Shown one piece after another: positions 54,390 through 63,677 of a stretch of DNA of 64,000 nucleotides; within the stretch, counting starts at the first letter, position 1, and the number at the start of each line of letters is the position of its first letter. The notes below the pieces were generated by a model. That model saw only the letters and a list, made by a program, of their open reading frames with translations. It searched no databases and had not been told where the DNA came from. This stretch comes from Thalassovita sp. (GTDB lineage Bacteria > Pseudomonadota > Alphaproteobacteria > Rhodobacterales > Rhodobacteraceae): positions 1,026,402 through 1,090,401 of the forward strand of contig CP051233.1 in assembly GCA_017792425.1 (NCBI GenBank), written 5' to 3'. A program made the translations under genes and the position numbers.

Positions 54390-55871
54390 ATGAATTTGTT
54401 GGTTCCCCTGATATCGGCGCTGATTTTTCTGGGTATCGTTTATGTCGGGTTCAAGCTTCTGCGGGCAGGCCTGTGGGGGTTGGGATACCTGATTGGGTTA
54501 GTAGGTTTCGTGAACCCACTGCGGCATTATTCACCCGCACCCCTGTTCGGTTTCAATCGAAAGCAACTGTATGCCTTTTTCGGGGTCGCCCTTGCGCTTT
54601 GCGCGCATCTGATTTGGTATTCCCAAGTCTATCTGCCCGTCCCCGCCGTTCGCCTGTCTCAGATCAATTCCGCCCGCAAGAGCACTTCGGACAGTTTGTT
54701 GCCGGCGTTTCCTATCAGATGGGGCGATCGCATCCGCCCCGAGGATGCGCATTCCGGGCAGTTCCCGTTTCCGAGGTTGGAATTCAGTTTTGATGACCCG
54801 AATTACCTGTTTGCCGCCAAGGGTTTCTCAGGTCTCCGGCAATATGATGACAACGGACCATTGCCAGTTGATACCAAAACCGGGCGACAGTTGCGCGCAT
54901 TGATATGTGGAAACCGGCCGGGCGAAATTCCTTACTGCCAAATTTGGGGGAAAGTGCCGACTGTATATGCTGTTACCGCCCTATCCGGCGAAGAAGGATA
55001 CCAGTATTCACGTATGCAATCCGGTGCGGAAACACTGGACTTCAACCTAGAAGTGTCCGGCGCTCTGGCGTCGGTAAGCTGGGCCGATTTGTTCAAACTA
55101 AGAACATTTCAGGGAAAGGGTGCATTAAGACCTATAGCCGACAGCCATTTCCAGATCGCCCTTGACGGTGGGCGCCGTCAACCCGTGGACAGTCTTCAAT
55201 ACCTGGCTGACGTAGCTTTAGGACGTGCGGACATGGGTCTGCGGGTTTTTCCGAAAGACGAATACCTGAAAAAGGCGGTGGAGCTTCTCTGCCTCTCCCC
55301 AAAGACCTATGCGGAACAAAACCACTATTACAAAGAGTTTTGTGGTGAAACTGGGCAAAACCAGATCGAGTATTTGGTCGGGGACTGCGCCCGCCATCCT
55401 GACCGACCGCAGGTTCGTGTCTGTCCCAAGTGGCTGTATTCTGGCCCGTCTGGCCTGGTATGGAAACCGCTGGAAAATGCAGCGGACATGTTGTTCACGC
55501 TCAATCGACCAGAGGACCGCGAACTTGTCATCATGGCGCTGAGGGGGGCTGGGCACGATGTGCCGTCGCCGGATCTGACCAGCCCGGGCGTGACACAGAG
55601 CATCCGCCGGGTGATCGAGGACTACCGTGTCGTTCTGGGAATGCCAGAGGCAGGCAGCAAGGCACTGGATCGGTCAATGATCAAGGCGGCGCTCATTCGG
55701 CAGCCGCATCTTTTTGCCTACTATGTCGACCGTGCCTACTGGGGGCCGATCATCATGGATGACCTTTTCAGAAAGCTGGAAAAACTGGGTGTCGGATCAG
55801 TTGCTTTCAGCGCAGATCAAATCGGGGAAGAACGGACCAGAGCGCCCATTGCACAGGGTGATCAGCGCTGA
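54390..55871 (+). CDS. Unknown membrane protein downstream of hscC
   Basis: I do not recognise a family. The 493-residue product begins with hydrophobic segments at about 3-24, 28-42 and 61-82, and then has a roughly 400-residue hydrophilic domain. That domain has scattered cysteines (LICGNRPGEIPYCQIWG, LLCLSPKTY, EFCGE, DCARHPD, VCPKWLY) which might form disulfides if it faces the periplasm. It lies ten bases after the J-like gene, so it completes an hscC-J-membrane operon. It ends one base from the stop of the convergent fusion gene. Confidence 0.7.
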   Translation: MNLLVPLISALIFLGIVYVGFKLLRAGLWGLGYLIGLVGFVNPLRHYSPAPLFGFNRKQLYAFFGVALALCAHLIWYSQVYLPVPAVRLSQINSARKSTSDSLLPAFPIRWGDRIRPEDAHSGQFPFPRLEFSFDDPNYLFAAKGFSGLRQYDDNGPLPVDTKTGRQLRALICGNRPGEIPYCQIWGKVPTVYAVTALSGEEGYQYSRMQSGAETLDFNLEVSGALASVSWADLFKLRTFQGKGALRPIADSHFQIALDGGRRQPVDSLQYLADVALGRADMGLRVFPKDEYLKKAVELLCLSPKTYAEQNHYYKEFCGETGQNQIEYLVGDCARHPDRPQVRVCPKWLYSGPSGLVWKPLENAADMLFTLNRPEDRELVIMALRGAGHDVPSPDLTSPGVTQSIRRVIEDYRVVLGMPEAGSKALDRSMIKAALIRQPHLFAYYVDRAYWGPIIMDDLFRKLEKLGVGSVAFSADQIGEERTRAPIAQGDQR

Positions 55872-55872
55872 T

Positions 55873-57498
55873 TTAGCCAAGGCCTTCCTGTGCCAACCGG
55901 GTGCAAAGCAAAGGGTCCAGGCGGGAATTGACGAATTTGGTTTCAGCCTCGGTATAGCCCAACAGGTCGTGTGTTGCGCCTGGCTGCGTCCAATCGGGGT
56001 CGCCTTCAAGGAACGGGATTGCAGAGGGCGGAAAACTGATTTCGCTGTGTTTCGGTTCAAGGTACTGCGCCAGAATGTCCAGAAGCCCGCGATCGGCCCG
56101 CTGCAGCATTTCGAACGGAACGATATGCGTGGGTGAAGGGCAGATATCCTTGAAATCAAGATAGCTTCTCAGTTTGGCCTGATAGACCTCGACGGGGGTT
56201 GCCTCGAACCGGGTCTGCACCCTGTCCCGGGCAGAGATCGGGAAAGGCGAAGAGATGAACTGCATCAGCGATTGCTTGGCCGGGGTCAACCGAAGCGGGT
56301 TCGGCATATCCCGCCACATCGCGTGCATCCATGCAAACGGATCGCGAGACATGCATAGGAACAGCGTGTCGGGCAGATGGACAGAGTTCAGAACGATGTC
56401 AACGGGTGGGGAACCCGCATGCCAGCCCAAACCGCCTGTGGCCGCGATCTGTTCCACCAGATCGAAGGGTGTCGGGATCATCATGCCCTTCGGTTGCGCC
56501 AGTGCATGCCGGACAGAGGCCGGGTTGCCGACGGGATTAAGAATGACGTGGCAATCGAAATTCTCTTCGATCAGCGCGCGCAATTCGGTGGTGCCGCTGT
56601 GCCGTTCACCCCAGATCTTGACGAAGGGCTTCTTGCCCGGCGGAATACGCTTGCGAATGATGCGAATGTGATTGGCAATACGTTCGCGTTCGAGGGTGCG
56701 CAGATCGGTGCCCAGTTGCCGGTCCAGCACGCGCTCGGCCACGCGGAAGGCGCCGCTGAGGTATAGGTAGTTTTGGGTGTAATGCGCCAGAACCGTATCT
56801 TTCAGGAACCCACGCCGCGGGCGCACGTTGAACCCGCCGGTTGCGGGCGGGCTGATCAGCGGCCCCCCGGCAAATGGGGTCACCGGCAGGGCGATCTGGT
56901 CCAAGAAGGGACGTTTTTCTTGAATTTTCGGATGTGCATCAATGGCTTGTGCCGTTTTCAACCAGACCTGCGCAAACCCGCCGCGCCTGTCAAACGACAC
57001 CATGCCCGCGTTGAAATAGCTTGGCACCTCGCCCCCGTTGGGTGCGGGCATGTGAGGGATGTCGGACTCGGCGACGCCGAATAACTTGTAGGCCGCGTTC
57101 CAATTTTTGTCCTGAATCCACTTTTGCCCCAATGAACCACACAGAACCAGTGGTTCCTGCAGAATGGGGGCAAGGTCGGTCTTGCGCAGGAACAGCATGT
57201 CGGAGTCCAGGAAAATGATCCTGTCCTCGTCATACTCGGCCGCGCAGACAAGGATTTTGTTCCCGTGCGGATAGGGTGTTTTCCACACACCGGATGCATC
57301 TATTTCGCGCAAGGCGACCCCCAGCTGCGCAAAGATTTCACGGTGGCGGTCCGTCACGTCAGCACGGTCCTTGCGTTCGATGAACGCGTAAATATTGACG
57401 GGAACGGTGACGAAATGCCGGATCGAGGCCGCCAGCAGGATGGCTTCGGATTCCAGCGAATGGCCGGGTTTGAACATGAAGGAAATTGCAATGCTCAA
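55873..57498 (-). CDS. Glycosyltransferase-sulfotransferase-like fusion protein
   Basis: The 541-residue protein starts with TTG at 57498 behind AGAGGTG. The N-terminal domain (1-260) has a GT-A glycosyltransferase pattern with the metal-binding DSD at 98-100 in IIFLDSDMLFL, and GGEVPSYFNAGMVSFDR. The C-terminal domain (about 290-541) has a sulfotransferase-type phosphate loop, IWGERHSGTTEL (296-307), and SRDPFAWMHAMWRD (384-397), which corresponds to the 3'-phosphate-binding region. Such a pair could add a sugar and then a sulfate to one glycan. Substrates are unknown. It lies next to RTX genes, and a stand-alone sulfotransferase begins at 63678. Confidence 0.75.
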   Translation of the reverse strand: MSIAISFMFKPGHSLESEAILLAASIRHFVTVPVNIYAFIERKDRADVTDRHREIFAQLGVALREIDASGVWKTPYPHGNKILVCAAEYDEDRIIFLDSDMLFLRKTDLAPILQEPLVLCGSLGQKWIQDKNWNAAYKLFGVAESDIPHMPAPNGGEVPSYFNAGMVSFDRRGGFAQVWLKTAQAIDAHPKIQEKRPFLDQIALPVTPFAGGPLISPPATGGFNVRPRRGFLKDTVLAHYTQNYLYLSGAFRVAERVLDRQLGTDLRTLERERIANHIRIIRKRIPPGKKPFVKIWGERHSGTTELRALIEENFDCHVILNPVGNPASVRHALAQPKGMMIPTPFDLVEQIAATGGLGWHAGSPPVDIVLNSVHLPDTLFLCMSRDPFAWMHAMWRDMPNPLRLTPAKQSLMQFISSPFPISARDRVQTRFEATPVEVYQAKLRSYLDFKDICPSPTHIVPFEMLQRADRGLLDILAQYLEPKHSEISFPPSAIPFLEGDPDWTQPGATHDLLGYTEAETKFVNSRLDPLLCTRLAQEGLG

Positions 57499-57574
57499 AT
57501 CGTCACCTCTGCGTCACTCGGCCCGTACAATTCGCCCCGAGATCGATAACAACCTGCGCAACTAAGTCAAGCGA

Positions 57575-57606
57575 GGCATCCGCCCGCGAATAGCGGGCGC
57601 GATGCC
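57575..57606 (-). terminator. Hairpin after the giant RTX gene
   Basis: GGCATC (57575-57580) and GATGCC (57601-57606) enclose GCCCGC (57582-57587) and GCGGGC (57593-57598) with a five-base loop and one bulge. The stem lies eight bases after the stop of the minus-strand RTX gene and is GC-rich. The T-rich stretch beyond it on that strand is weak. It probably ends RTX transcription before the fusion gene. Confidence 0.6.
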
Positions 57607-57613
57607 GGGTCGC

Positions 57614-60600
57614 CTAGAGGAACTGGAAATCGTCAGCCACCATGTTCACCAGGTACGTGTTCAGGATCGTGATCGTGTTCAGTCCGTCGCCATTCAGGTC
57701 ATAGACGATGTTGTCGCCAACCTGGGTCGCGGCGGCAACGAATTCGTCGAAGGTCTTGACCTCGGACGTATTGGGGGCAAAGCGCAGGATATCGTGCGCA
57801 TCCGCGTTCGCACCGAACGGGGTGAAGTTTTCAACCGTGTCATTACCCCAATCGGCGCCACTGAACACGAACACATCCGCCCCTTGTCCGCCGTTCAGGA
57901 TGTCGTCGCCGGACATGCCGTTCAACAAGTCATCCCCGACTCCGCCATAGAGGCTGTCATTGCCGTCCCCACCGAACAGCCGGTCATTGTCACCCTCGCC
58001 GAACATCTGGTCATCGCCCAGGCCGCCGCGCAGTTCATCGAAGCCATTCCCGCCCCAAAGCGTGTCCTGATCTTCGTGTCCCTGCAGGGTGTCGTTCCCT
58101 GCGCCGCCGAACATCAGGTCATCTCCGGTCAGGCCATGAAGGTTGTCATTGCCGGCATCGCCATAAATGCTGTCGTTCTCGCCTCCGCCAGCGACGTTGT
58201 CGTTGCCGGCGCCGCCACGCACCTCATCCGCTCCGGCCCCACCAAAGACGAAGTCGTCGTCGTCCTGCCCGTTCAGTGTATCCGATCCGTTCCCGCCGAA
58301 AAGCTGGTCCGCACCCGCGCCCCCGAACATCTGATCGTTGTCTTCGATGCCGAACATCAGGTCATCGCCGTCATTGCCATTCAGTACGTCGTTGCCGCGG
58401 TTGCCCTTGATCAGGTCGTTGCCATCGCCGCCGTGGATCGTGTCATCATCGGCCTGGCCGCGTATGTCGTCGTCACCTTCGTTGCCGAAAATGACGTCAA
58501 AGCCTGCACCGCCGCGCAGGATGTCCTGCCCCGCACCGCCGACCAACGTGTCGTTGCCCGCCTGGCCGAACAGGCGGTCATCGCCGTCTTCACCAAACAG
58601 CCGATCGTGGTCTTCCATGCCTTCCAGCAGATCGTTGCCGGCATTGCCGTTCAGCACGTCATTGCCGCGGTTGCCGCGAATGACATCTTCCCCGTCGCCC
58701 CCTAGCAGCGTGTCGAAACCGGCCTCGCCAAAGATGGTGTCGTTGTGGGTACCGCCGGTGACCACATCATTTCCTGCTCCTCCCCGGATAAGGTCGCGCC
58801 CGGCATCGCCGGAAATCGTGTCGGCACCACTGCCGCCCATGAAGGTGTCGTCACCGGACCAGCCCTGCATTAGATCGTTGCCAGCGCCGCCGTCCAGGCT
58901 GTCATCGCCTTGCCCGCCCTTCAGAACGTCGTGACCGCCATCGCCATACAGGCTGTCGTTGCCATATCCCCCGAACAGCGTGTCGTTTCCATCCGCTTCG
59001 GCAATGGTGGCGGGGATGACGATGTCATGCCAGGAACCCGCCAGTTCCGGGTCGTAGAATTCGGGCCTGATCTGCAGGTTTTCCAGGTCCAGGTATCCTG
59101 TCGAATGCACGGCCGGATCGTAGGCGTCCAGAGTGGGCAGGTCGTAGAAAACCAGGATGACCCATTCCCGGAATGTCTGCAGGTCAAAGCTGGAATCGCC
59201 GCGCAGGACGTCATTCCCCTTGGAGCCGTCCAGCGCGTCGTTGCCGGCCCCGCCGACCAGCGTGTCATTGCCGAAATCCCCGGTCAGCGCGTCGTCGCCG
59301 TTGCCGCCGTCCAGCATGTCGTCACCGAAAACGCCCAGCAGGTTGTCGGATCCGTCCTCGCCCCACATCATGTCGTCGCCACGGTTGCCTTCACCGCGGT
59401 CATTGCCGGTGCCGAACAGGACGAAATCGGGCTTGTCGTCGCCGTGCACCTCATCATCGCCGCCACGCATCACGAAAATGTCGCGCCCGGCGTTGCCGCT
59501 CATGACGTTGCCAAGCTCGTTGTCGAAATAGATGTCGTCGCCAAAGCCCAGCGTGCGCCCGGCAGATCCCAGCTCCAGTTGGTCATCCAATGGATTGGTT
59601 GATACCAACCAGACATGATCATGGCCCGGCGTTTGGCCGATGCTGGTGGCGTCGTCGCCGACAACCTGCACCGCGACCGTGGGATCGGCGGGCGTGTCGT
59701 CAATCTCGATCGGGGTGCCGATTTCAATGAAATCATCAAGGAAAGTTCCCGCGCCCGCCAAGCTGGGACCGTCCAGATCGAAGATATCCACCGACAGATC
59801 GCTGAGTTGGGTATTCAGCAGGATCACTGTGCCGCGCGGATAGTTCAGCACAACATCGTCCCCGTCCTGAACCATCAGGCTGAACAGGTTTTCGGCACTT
59901 CGGCCCACGGCGGACATGTCCAGCTTGTCCAGCAAGGGATCGAAATCGACGATTGTGTCCACCCCTTCGGAGGGGCTGGTGACGACGGTGGCGGTACCGG
60001 TTGCGCTGTCATAGGAAAAACTGTGGTTGCGACCGATCACGAAAATATCGGAATAGGCGGTCACGGTTTCCGCCATGTCGACATCCTGCGTCAGCAGCGC
60101 GTTCTGCGGATCAAAGATCCAGTCGACGTTCGCTTGCCATTCGGCGGTGTTCGCCTCGGCGCCAACCAGCGCCTCCAGCGCGGCGATACGTGGGTCCAGC
60201 CGCACCGAGCGGTCGCCATAGAACATGTCCTGCTGGGCCGACCCGATCAGGATGTCCTGGCCCGCACCACCAAAAAGGCGTGTGCCGCCCGTGATCTCGA
60301 ATATCGCGTTTTCGGCATCGGTCATCGTCGCCCAGGTGTTTGACCCATCCACAAGGTCCGCCCCGGTTCCGCCGTCCAGAAAACCCACCAGCCCGACACC
60401 GCGCACCATGTCGTTGCCGCCACCGCCGCTTGCGCCGCCAAAGGCATACTGTGGACCGGATGTAAGGGAAATGTCGGAACCGACAAAGTCGCCGCCGGGC
60501 TGGTAGACGTAGAACACCGCGTCATCGCCATCGCCACCATCGGCATAGCGATCGCGGCCATAGTTGGTTTCGAGGTAGTCATCGCCGGTCCCGCCGAACA

Positions 60601-63427
60601 GGATGTCGTCGTCGTGGTCGCCGAATACGAAATCATCGCCAGCGCCGCCGTGGGTGAAATCGTTGCCGCGGTTGCCGCCAATATGGTCTGCATCCGCGCC
60701 GCCAAACAGGTGGTCGTTGCCGTCGTAGCCGGAAACCAGGTCGTGTCCGGCATCTCCCCAAACCGTGTCGTCGCCCTCGTTGCCGGTCAGGAATTCATCC
60801 CCCGCACCGCCGCGGATCAGGTCGTTGCCAAGACCGCCACCAATGATCGGATCCGATCCGTCACCGCCCAGCAGAGTGTCATCACCATCGCCGCCATAGA
60901 TCTCGTCTTCGCCGCTGCCGCCTTCTATGCTGTCGTTCCCAATGCCCCCTGACAGAAGATCATGCCCGGCGTTGCCGAAAATCGTGTCGTCATCTTCATT
61001 GCCGTTGATTTCGTCGTCGCCCAGCCCGCCATACAGAAGGTCATTGCCAACACCGCCGGACAGCAGGTCATCGCCATCACCGCCTTCAAGGGTGTCAGCG
61101 CCTGCTTCGCCGATCAGCGTGTCATTGCCAGCACCGCCCGTCAGCGTGTCATCGCCTTCGTTGCCGTTCATCAGGTCGGCCCCCGCGCCGCCGTTCAGTG
61201 TGTCGTCGCCCAGCCCGCCGTACAGCTCGTTCCCTTCGTCGTTTCCGGTCAGCGTGTCATTGCCCGCGCCGCCCACCAACGTGTCGATGCCGGTGCCGCC
61301 GACCAGCAGGTCATCGCCGTCGTCGCCGTACAGGCTGTCGTTCCCCGCGTCGCCCTGCAGCGTGTCGTTGCCGGTGCCGCCGTACAGTGCGTCGTCACCC
61401 AGGCCGCCGGACAGGCTGTCGTTATCCTCGTTGCCGTTCAGCGTGTCGTTGCCCGCGCCGCCATCCAGCAGGTCGTTGTTCTTGCCGCCGGACAGGATAT
61501 CCGCGCCCGCACCGCCCACCAGCGTATCAAGCCCGCCGATCGAGTCCTCGTCTGCGTCGCCGATCAGCACGTCATCGCCGCCGTTGCCGCTCAGGCTGTC
61601 GTTGCCATAGCCGCCGTACATCGAGTCGCCCTGGTTGCCGCCCAGCATCGTGTCGTCGCCGGATTCGCCGATCAGGGTGTCGGCCCCGTCGAACGCCTGC
61701 ATCAGGTCGTTGCCGTCGCCGCCGTTCATCAGGTCCGCGCCCGCGCCGCCGTTCAGTGTGTCGTCGCCCAGCCCGCCGTACAGCTCGTTCCCTTCGTCGT
61801 TGCCGGTCAGCGTGTCATTGCCCGCGCCGCCCACCAGCGTGTCGATGCCGGTGCCGCCGACCAGCAGGTCATCGCCGTCACCACCATTCAGGCTGTCATT
61901 ACCCGCGCCGCCTTGCAGCGTGTCCGCGTCCTCATTGCCATTCAGGGTGTCGTTGCCGTCACCCCCGTCCAGGCTGTCGGCGTTGCGCCCGCCTGACAGG
62001 GTGTCGTTGCCGGCCCCGCCCAACAAGGTGTCCAGCCCGCCCAGCGTGTCCTCGTCCGTATCGCCAACAAGGCTATCCGCGCCGGATCCGCCGATCAGCA
62101 GGTCGTTGCCATAGCCACCGAACATGGTGTCGCCGCCTTGGGATTCAGCGGTTGAATCCGCTTCGCCAGAAATCAACGTGTCGTTCCCGACCCCGCCGGT
62201 CAGCAGGTCCGAACCAAAATCAGGAATGTCGCCGATACTGCCAAGCGTATCATACTCGCCGACCAGCATATGCGTCGTGTCCCAGCCGCCCGCGATGAAA
62301 TCGTCGCCTTCGCCACCGTGCAGCGTGTCGTTGCCGTGCATCCCGAACAAGGTGTCATTGCCGTCGTTGCCATCGATGCTGTCATGGCCCGCGATATCGA
62401 ACGTCCCGTCATCCGGGGCATCCTCGCCATAGATCCTGTCAGCCCCCTCTGCGCCGGTGATCGTGTCTGCGCCCGCGCCGCCGTGGATCACGTCCAGGCC
62501 CAGCCCCCCGGACAGATCATCGTCACCAGCCTGTCCCGAGAGGAAATCGTCGCCGTCTTCGCCAATGACCGTATCATTGCCCGCCCCGGCATACAGGAAA
62601 TCGGAATCGGCATTGCCGTTGATCAGGTCCGCGCCAGAGCCGCCATAGATATGGTCCGCCCCCAGCCCGCCGAAAAGGCTGTCGCCCAACCCATCGGGGT
62701 CATTCTGGGTAAGGGTGAACGCGCCCTCGGAAAAGCCGGTCGGGTCCAGCCCGAATCCGTAAAGCGTGTCATCACCTTCCGCGCCGATCAGTTCGTCACT
62801 GCCCGCGTTGCCGTATAGCAGGTCGTTGCCGTCGCCACCGACCAGGCTGTCGTTTCCGCCGCCACCAAACAGCGTGTCGTCGCCGCCATTGCCCAACAGA
62901 GTGTCATTTCCGTTGAATGCCGCGCCCGGATTGGCCGGATCGAAATCGCCGGCCATCAGGTCCGCCCCCGCGCCGCCAGACAGCGAATCCACGCCATCCC
63001 CGGCCAACAGCGTATCGTTGCCATCTTCGCCGATCAGCGTGTCGTCCCCTGATCCGCCTTCCAGCTGGTCGTTGCCGTCATTGGCGTTCAGCAGGTCCGC
63101 ACCCAACCCGCCGATCAGCGTGTCGTTGTCGAGTCCGCCAAAAACGTTGTCATCGCCATCGCCGCCGTCCAGCAGGTCAGTCCCTGCCGCCCCGATCAGG
63201 GTGTCCAGACCGTCGCCGCCCCAAATGCTGTCATCACCGGTGCCGCCCAGCAGGCTGTCGTCGCCGTCCTCGCCCAGAACGCTGTCATTGTCGCCACCTG
63301 CCTGAACCGTGTCGTTCCCAGCCCCGGCCTGGATTGTATCGTTTCCGGCAAAGCCTTGGATGGAATCTGCCTCTGCCGTGCCCAGCAGGTTGGGATCATC
63401 GTTCGGGGTGCCGTTCACGATTGCCAT
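57614..63427 (-). CDS. Giant RTX calcium-binding repeat protein (1937 residues)
   Basis: Nearly the whole 1937-residue chain is GGxGxDxLxG-type nonapeptides; by length about 150 units. Repeats start within the first 20 residues (TAEADSIQGFAGNDTIQAG). Two regions interrupt them: about 970-1290, with LDPRIAALEALVGAE and VDTIVDFDPLLDKLDMSAVG, and about 1409-1476, with FREWVILVFYDLPTLDAYD. The C-terminal 80 residues (DVFVFSGADWGNDTVENF onward, ending VADDFQFL) look like a type I secretion signal. It lacks a signal peptide. A long inner duplication is visible. Likely a surface or matrix protein folding on calcium outside the cell; no enzymatic domain is recognised. Confidence 0.85.
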   Translation of the reverse strand: MAIVNGTPNDDPNLLGTAEADSIQGFAGNDTIQAGAGNDTVQAGGDNDSVLGEDGDDSLLGGTGDDSIWGGDGLDTLIGAAGTDLLDGGDGDDNVFGGLDNDTLIGGLGADLLNANDGNDQLEGGSGDDTLIGEDGNDTLLAGDGVDSLSGGAGADLMAGDFDPANPGAAFNGNDTLLGNGGDDTLFGGGGNDSLVGGDGNDLLYGNAGSDELIGAEGDDTLYGFGLDPTGFSEGAFTLTQNDPDGLGDSLFGGLGADHIYGGSGADLINGNADSDFLYAGAGNDTVIGEDGDDFLSGQAGDDDLSGGLGLDVIHGGAGADTITGAEGADRIYGEDAPDDGTFDIAGHDSIDGNDGNDTLFGMHGNDTLHGGEGDDFIAGGWDTTHMLVGEYDTLGSIGDIPDFGSDLLTGGVGNDTLISGEADSTAESQGGDTMFGGYGNDLLIGGSGADSLVGDTDEDTLGGLDTLLGGAGNDTLSGGRNADSLDGGDGNDTLNGNEDADTLQGGAGNDSLNGGDGDDLLVGGTGIDTLVGGAGNDTLTGNDEGNELYGGLGDDTLNGGAGADLMNGGDGNDLMQAFDGADTLIGESGDDTMLGGNQGDSMYGGYGNDSLSGNGGDDVLIGDADEDSIGGLDTLVGGAGADILSGGKNNDLLDGGAGNDTLNGNEDNDSLSGGLGDDALYGGTGNDTLQGDAGNDSLYGDDGDDLLVGGTGIDTLVGGAGNDTLTGNDEGNELYGGLGDDTLNGGAGADLMNGNEGDDTLTGGAGNDTLIGEAGADTLEGGDGDDLLSGGVGNDLLYGGLGDDEINGNEDDDTIFGNAGHDLLSGGIGNDSIEGGSGEDEIYGGDGDDTLLGGDGSDPIIGGGLGNDLIRGGAGDEFLTGNEGDDTVWGDAGHDLVSGYDGNDHLFGGADADHIGGNRGNDFTHGGAGDDFVFGDHDDDILFGGTGDDYLETNYGRDRYADGGDGDDAVFYVYQPGGDFVGSDISLTSGPQYAFGGASGGGGNDMVRGVGLVGFLDGGTGADLVDGSNTWATMTDAENAIFEITGGTRLFGGAGQDILIGSAQQDMFYGDRSVRLDPRIAALEALVGAEANTAEWQANVDWIFDPQNALLTQDVDMAETVTAYSDIFVIGRNHSFSYDSATGTATVVTSPSEGVDTIVDFDPLLDKLDMSAVGRSAENLFSLMVQDGDDVVLNYPRGTVILLNTQLSDLSVDIFDLDGPSLAGAGTFLDDFIEIGTPIEIDDTPADPTVAVQVVGDDATSIGQTPGHDHVWLVSTNPLDDQLELGSAGRTLGFGDDIYFDNELGNVMSGNAGRDIFVMRGGDDEVHGDDKPDFVLFGTGNDRGEGNRGDDMMWGEDGSDNLLGVFGDDMLDGGNGDDALTGDFGNDTLVGGAGNDALDGSKGNDVLRGDSSFDLQTFREWVILVFYDLPTLDAYDPAVHSTGYLDLENLQIRPEFYDPELAGSWHDIVIPATIAEADGNDTLFGGYGNDSLYGDGGHDVLKGGQGDDSLDGGAGNDLMQGWSGDDTFMGGSGADTISGDAGRDLIRGGAGNDVVTGGTHNDTIFGEAGFDTLLGGDGEDVIRGNRGNDVLNGNAGNDLLEGMEDHDRLFGEDGDDRLFGQAGNDTLVGGAGQDILRGGAGFDVIFGNEGDDDIRGQADDDTIHGGDGNDLIKGNRGNDVLNGNDGDDLMFGIEDNDQMFGGAGADQLFGGNGSDTLNGQDDDDFVFGGAGADEVRGGAGNDNVAGGGENDSIYGDAGNDNLHGLTGDDLMFGGAGNDTLQGHEDQDTLWGGNGFDELRGGLGDDQMFGEGDNDRLFGGDGNDSLYGGVGDDLLNGMSGDDILNGGQGADVFVFSGADWGNDTVENFTPFGANADAHDILRFAPNTSEVKTFDEFVAAATQVGDNIVYDLNGDGLNTITILNTYLVNMVADDFQFL
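61166..61321 (-). repeat. Internal DNA duplication in RTX gene, copy 1
   Basis: This 156-base segment recurs at 61724-61879 with four base differences that I count. It encodes GTGIDTLVGGAGNDTLTGND and GNELYGGLGDDTLNGG among other residues. The offset of 558 bases (186 codons) keeps the reading frame. Confidence 0.85.
61724..61879 (-). repeat. Internal DNA duplication in RTX gene, copy 2
   Basis: Second copy of the 156-base segment at 61166-61321. The flanking protein segments also correspond (GGYGND...DEDxxGGLDTL...NGNED in both), so the duplicated unit is about 170-186 residues long, and only its centre remains nearly identical in DNA. Confidence 0.85.
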
Positions 63428-63677
63428 TCTTCGATACGCCTTTGGTTGCCTGTTCGGGTTCTAGCGGGATAAATTCCAAGTTTGACCAAAGTGTGGCCCA
63501 AGCTTTGCAGGCATGATCCGAATTCTGGCTAAAATATGGAAAAATAGACGAAATCTTAATACCATTGGGCAACGACCTTGGCCATGTCCGACCGCCGCTC
63601 TTGACCGCGCCAGTAGGGTTTTGCAATAGAACCGGAACAACCAAGGGACGACCCGCAGAAAGACGAGACGACACCCA
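63428..63677. promoter_or_regulatory. Divergent region between RTX and sulfotransferase genes
   Basis: These 250 bases must carry promoters for both genes. An AT-rich stretch lies at 63510-63570 (TAAAATATGGAAAAATAG). No clear dyad or ribosome-site-like signal for the RTX gene was seen; AAAGGCG lies about 16 bases before its ATG. Confidence 0.35.

Noticed and set aside
57602..63305. Several long plus-strand frames with Val/Ala- or Pro/Ser-rich repetitive translations
   Set aside because: They are the complement of the RTX nonapeptide repeats; their periodicity comes entirely from the minus-strand gene.
57900..63400. Regularly spaced short DNA repeats resembling a CRISPR array or satellite
   Set aside because: The spacing is 27 bases (nine codons), the units vary like coding sequence and the frame is open throughout. 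It is an RTX coding repeat, not CRISPR.
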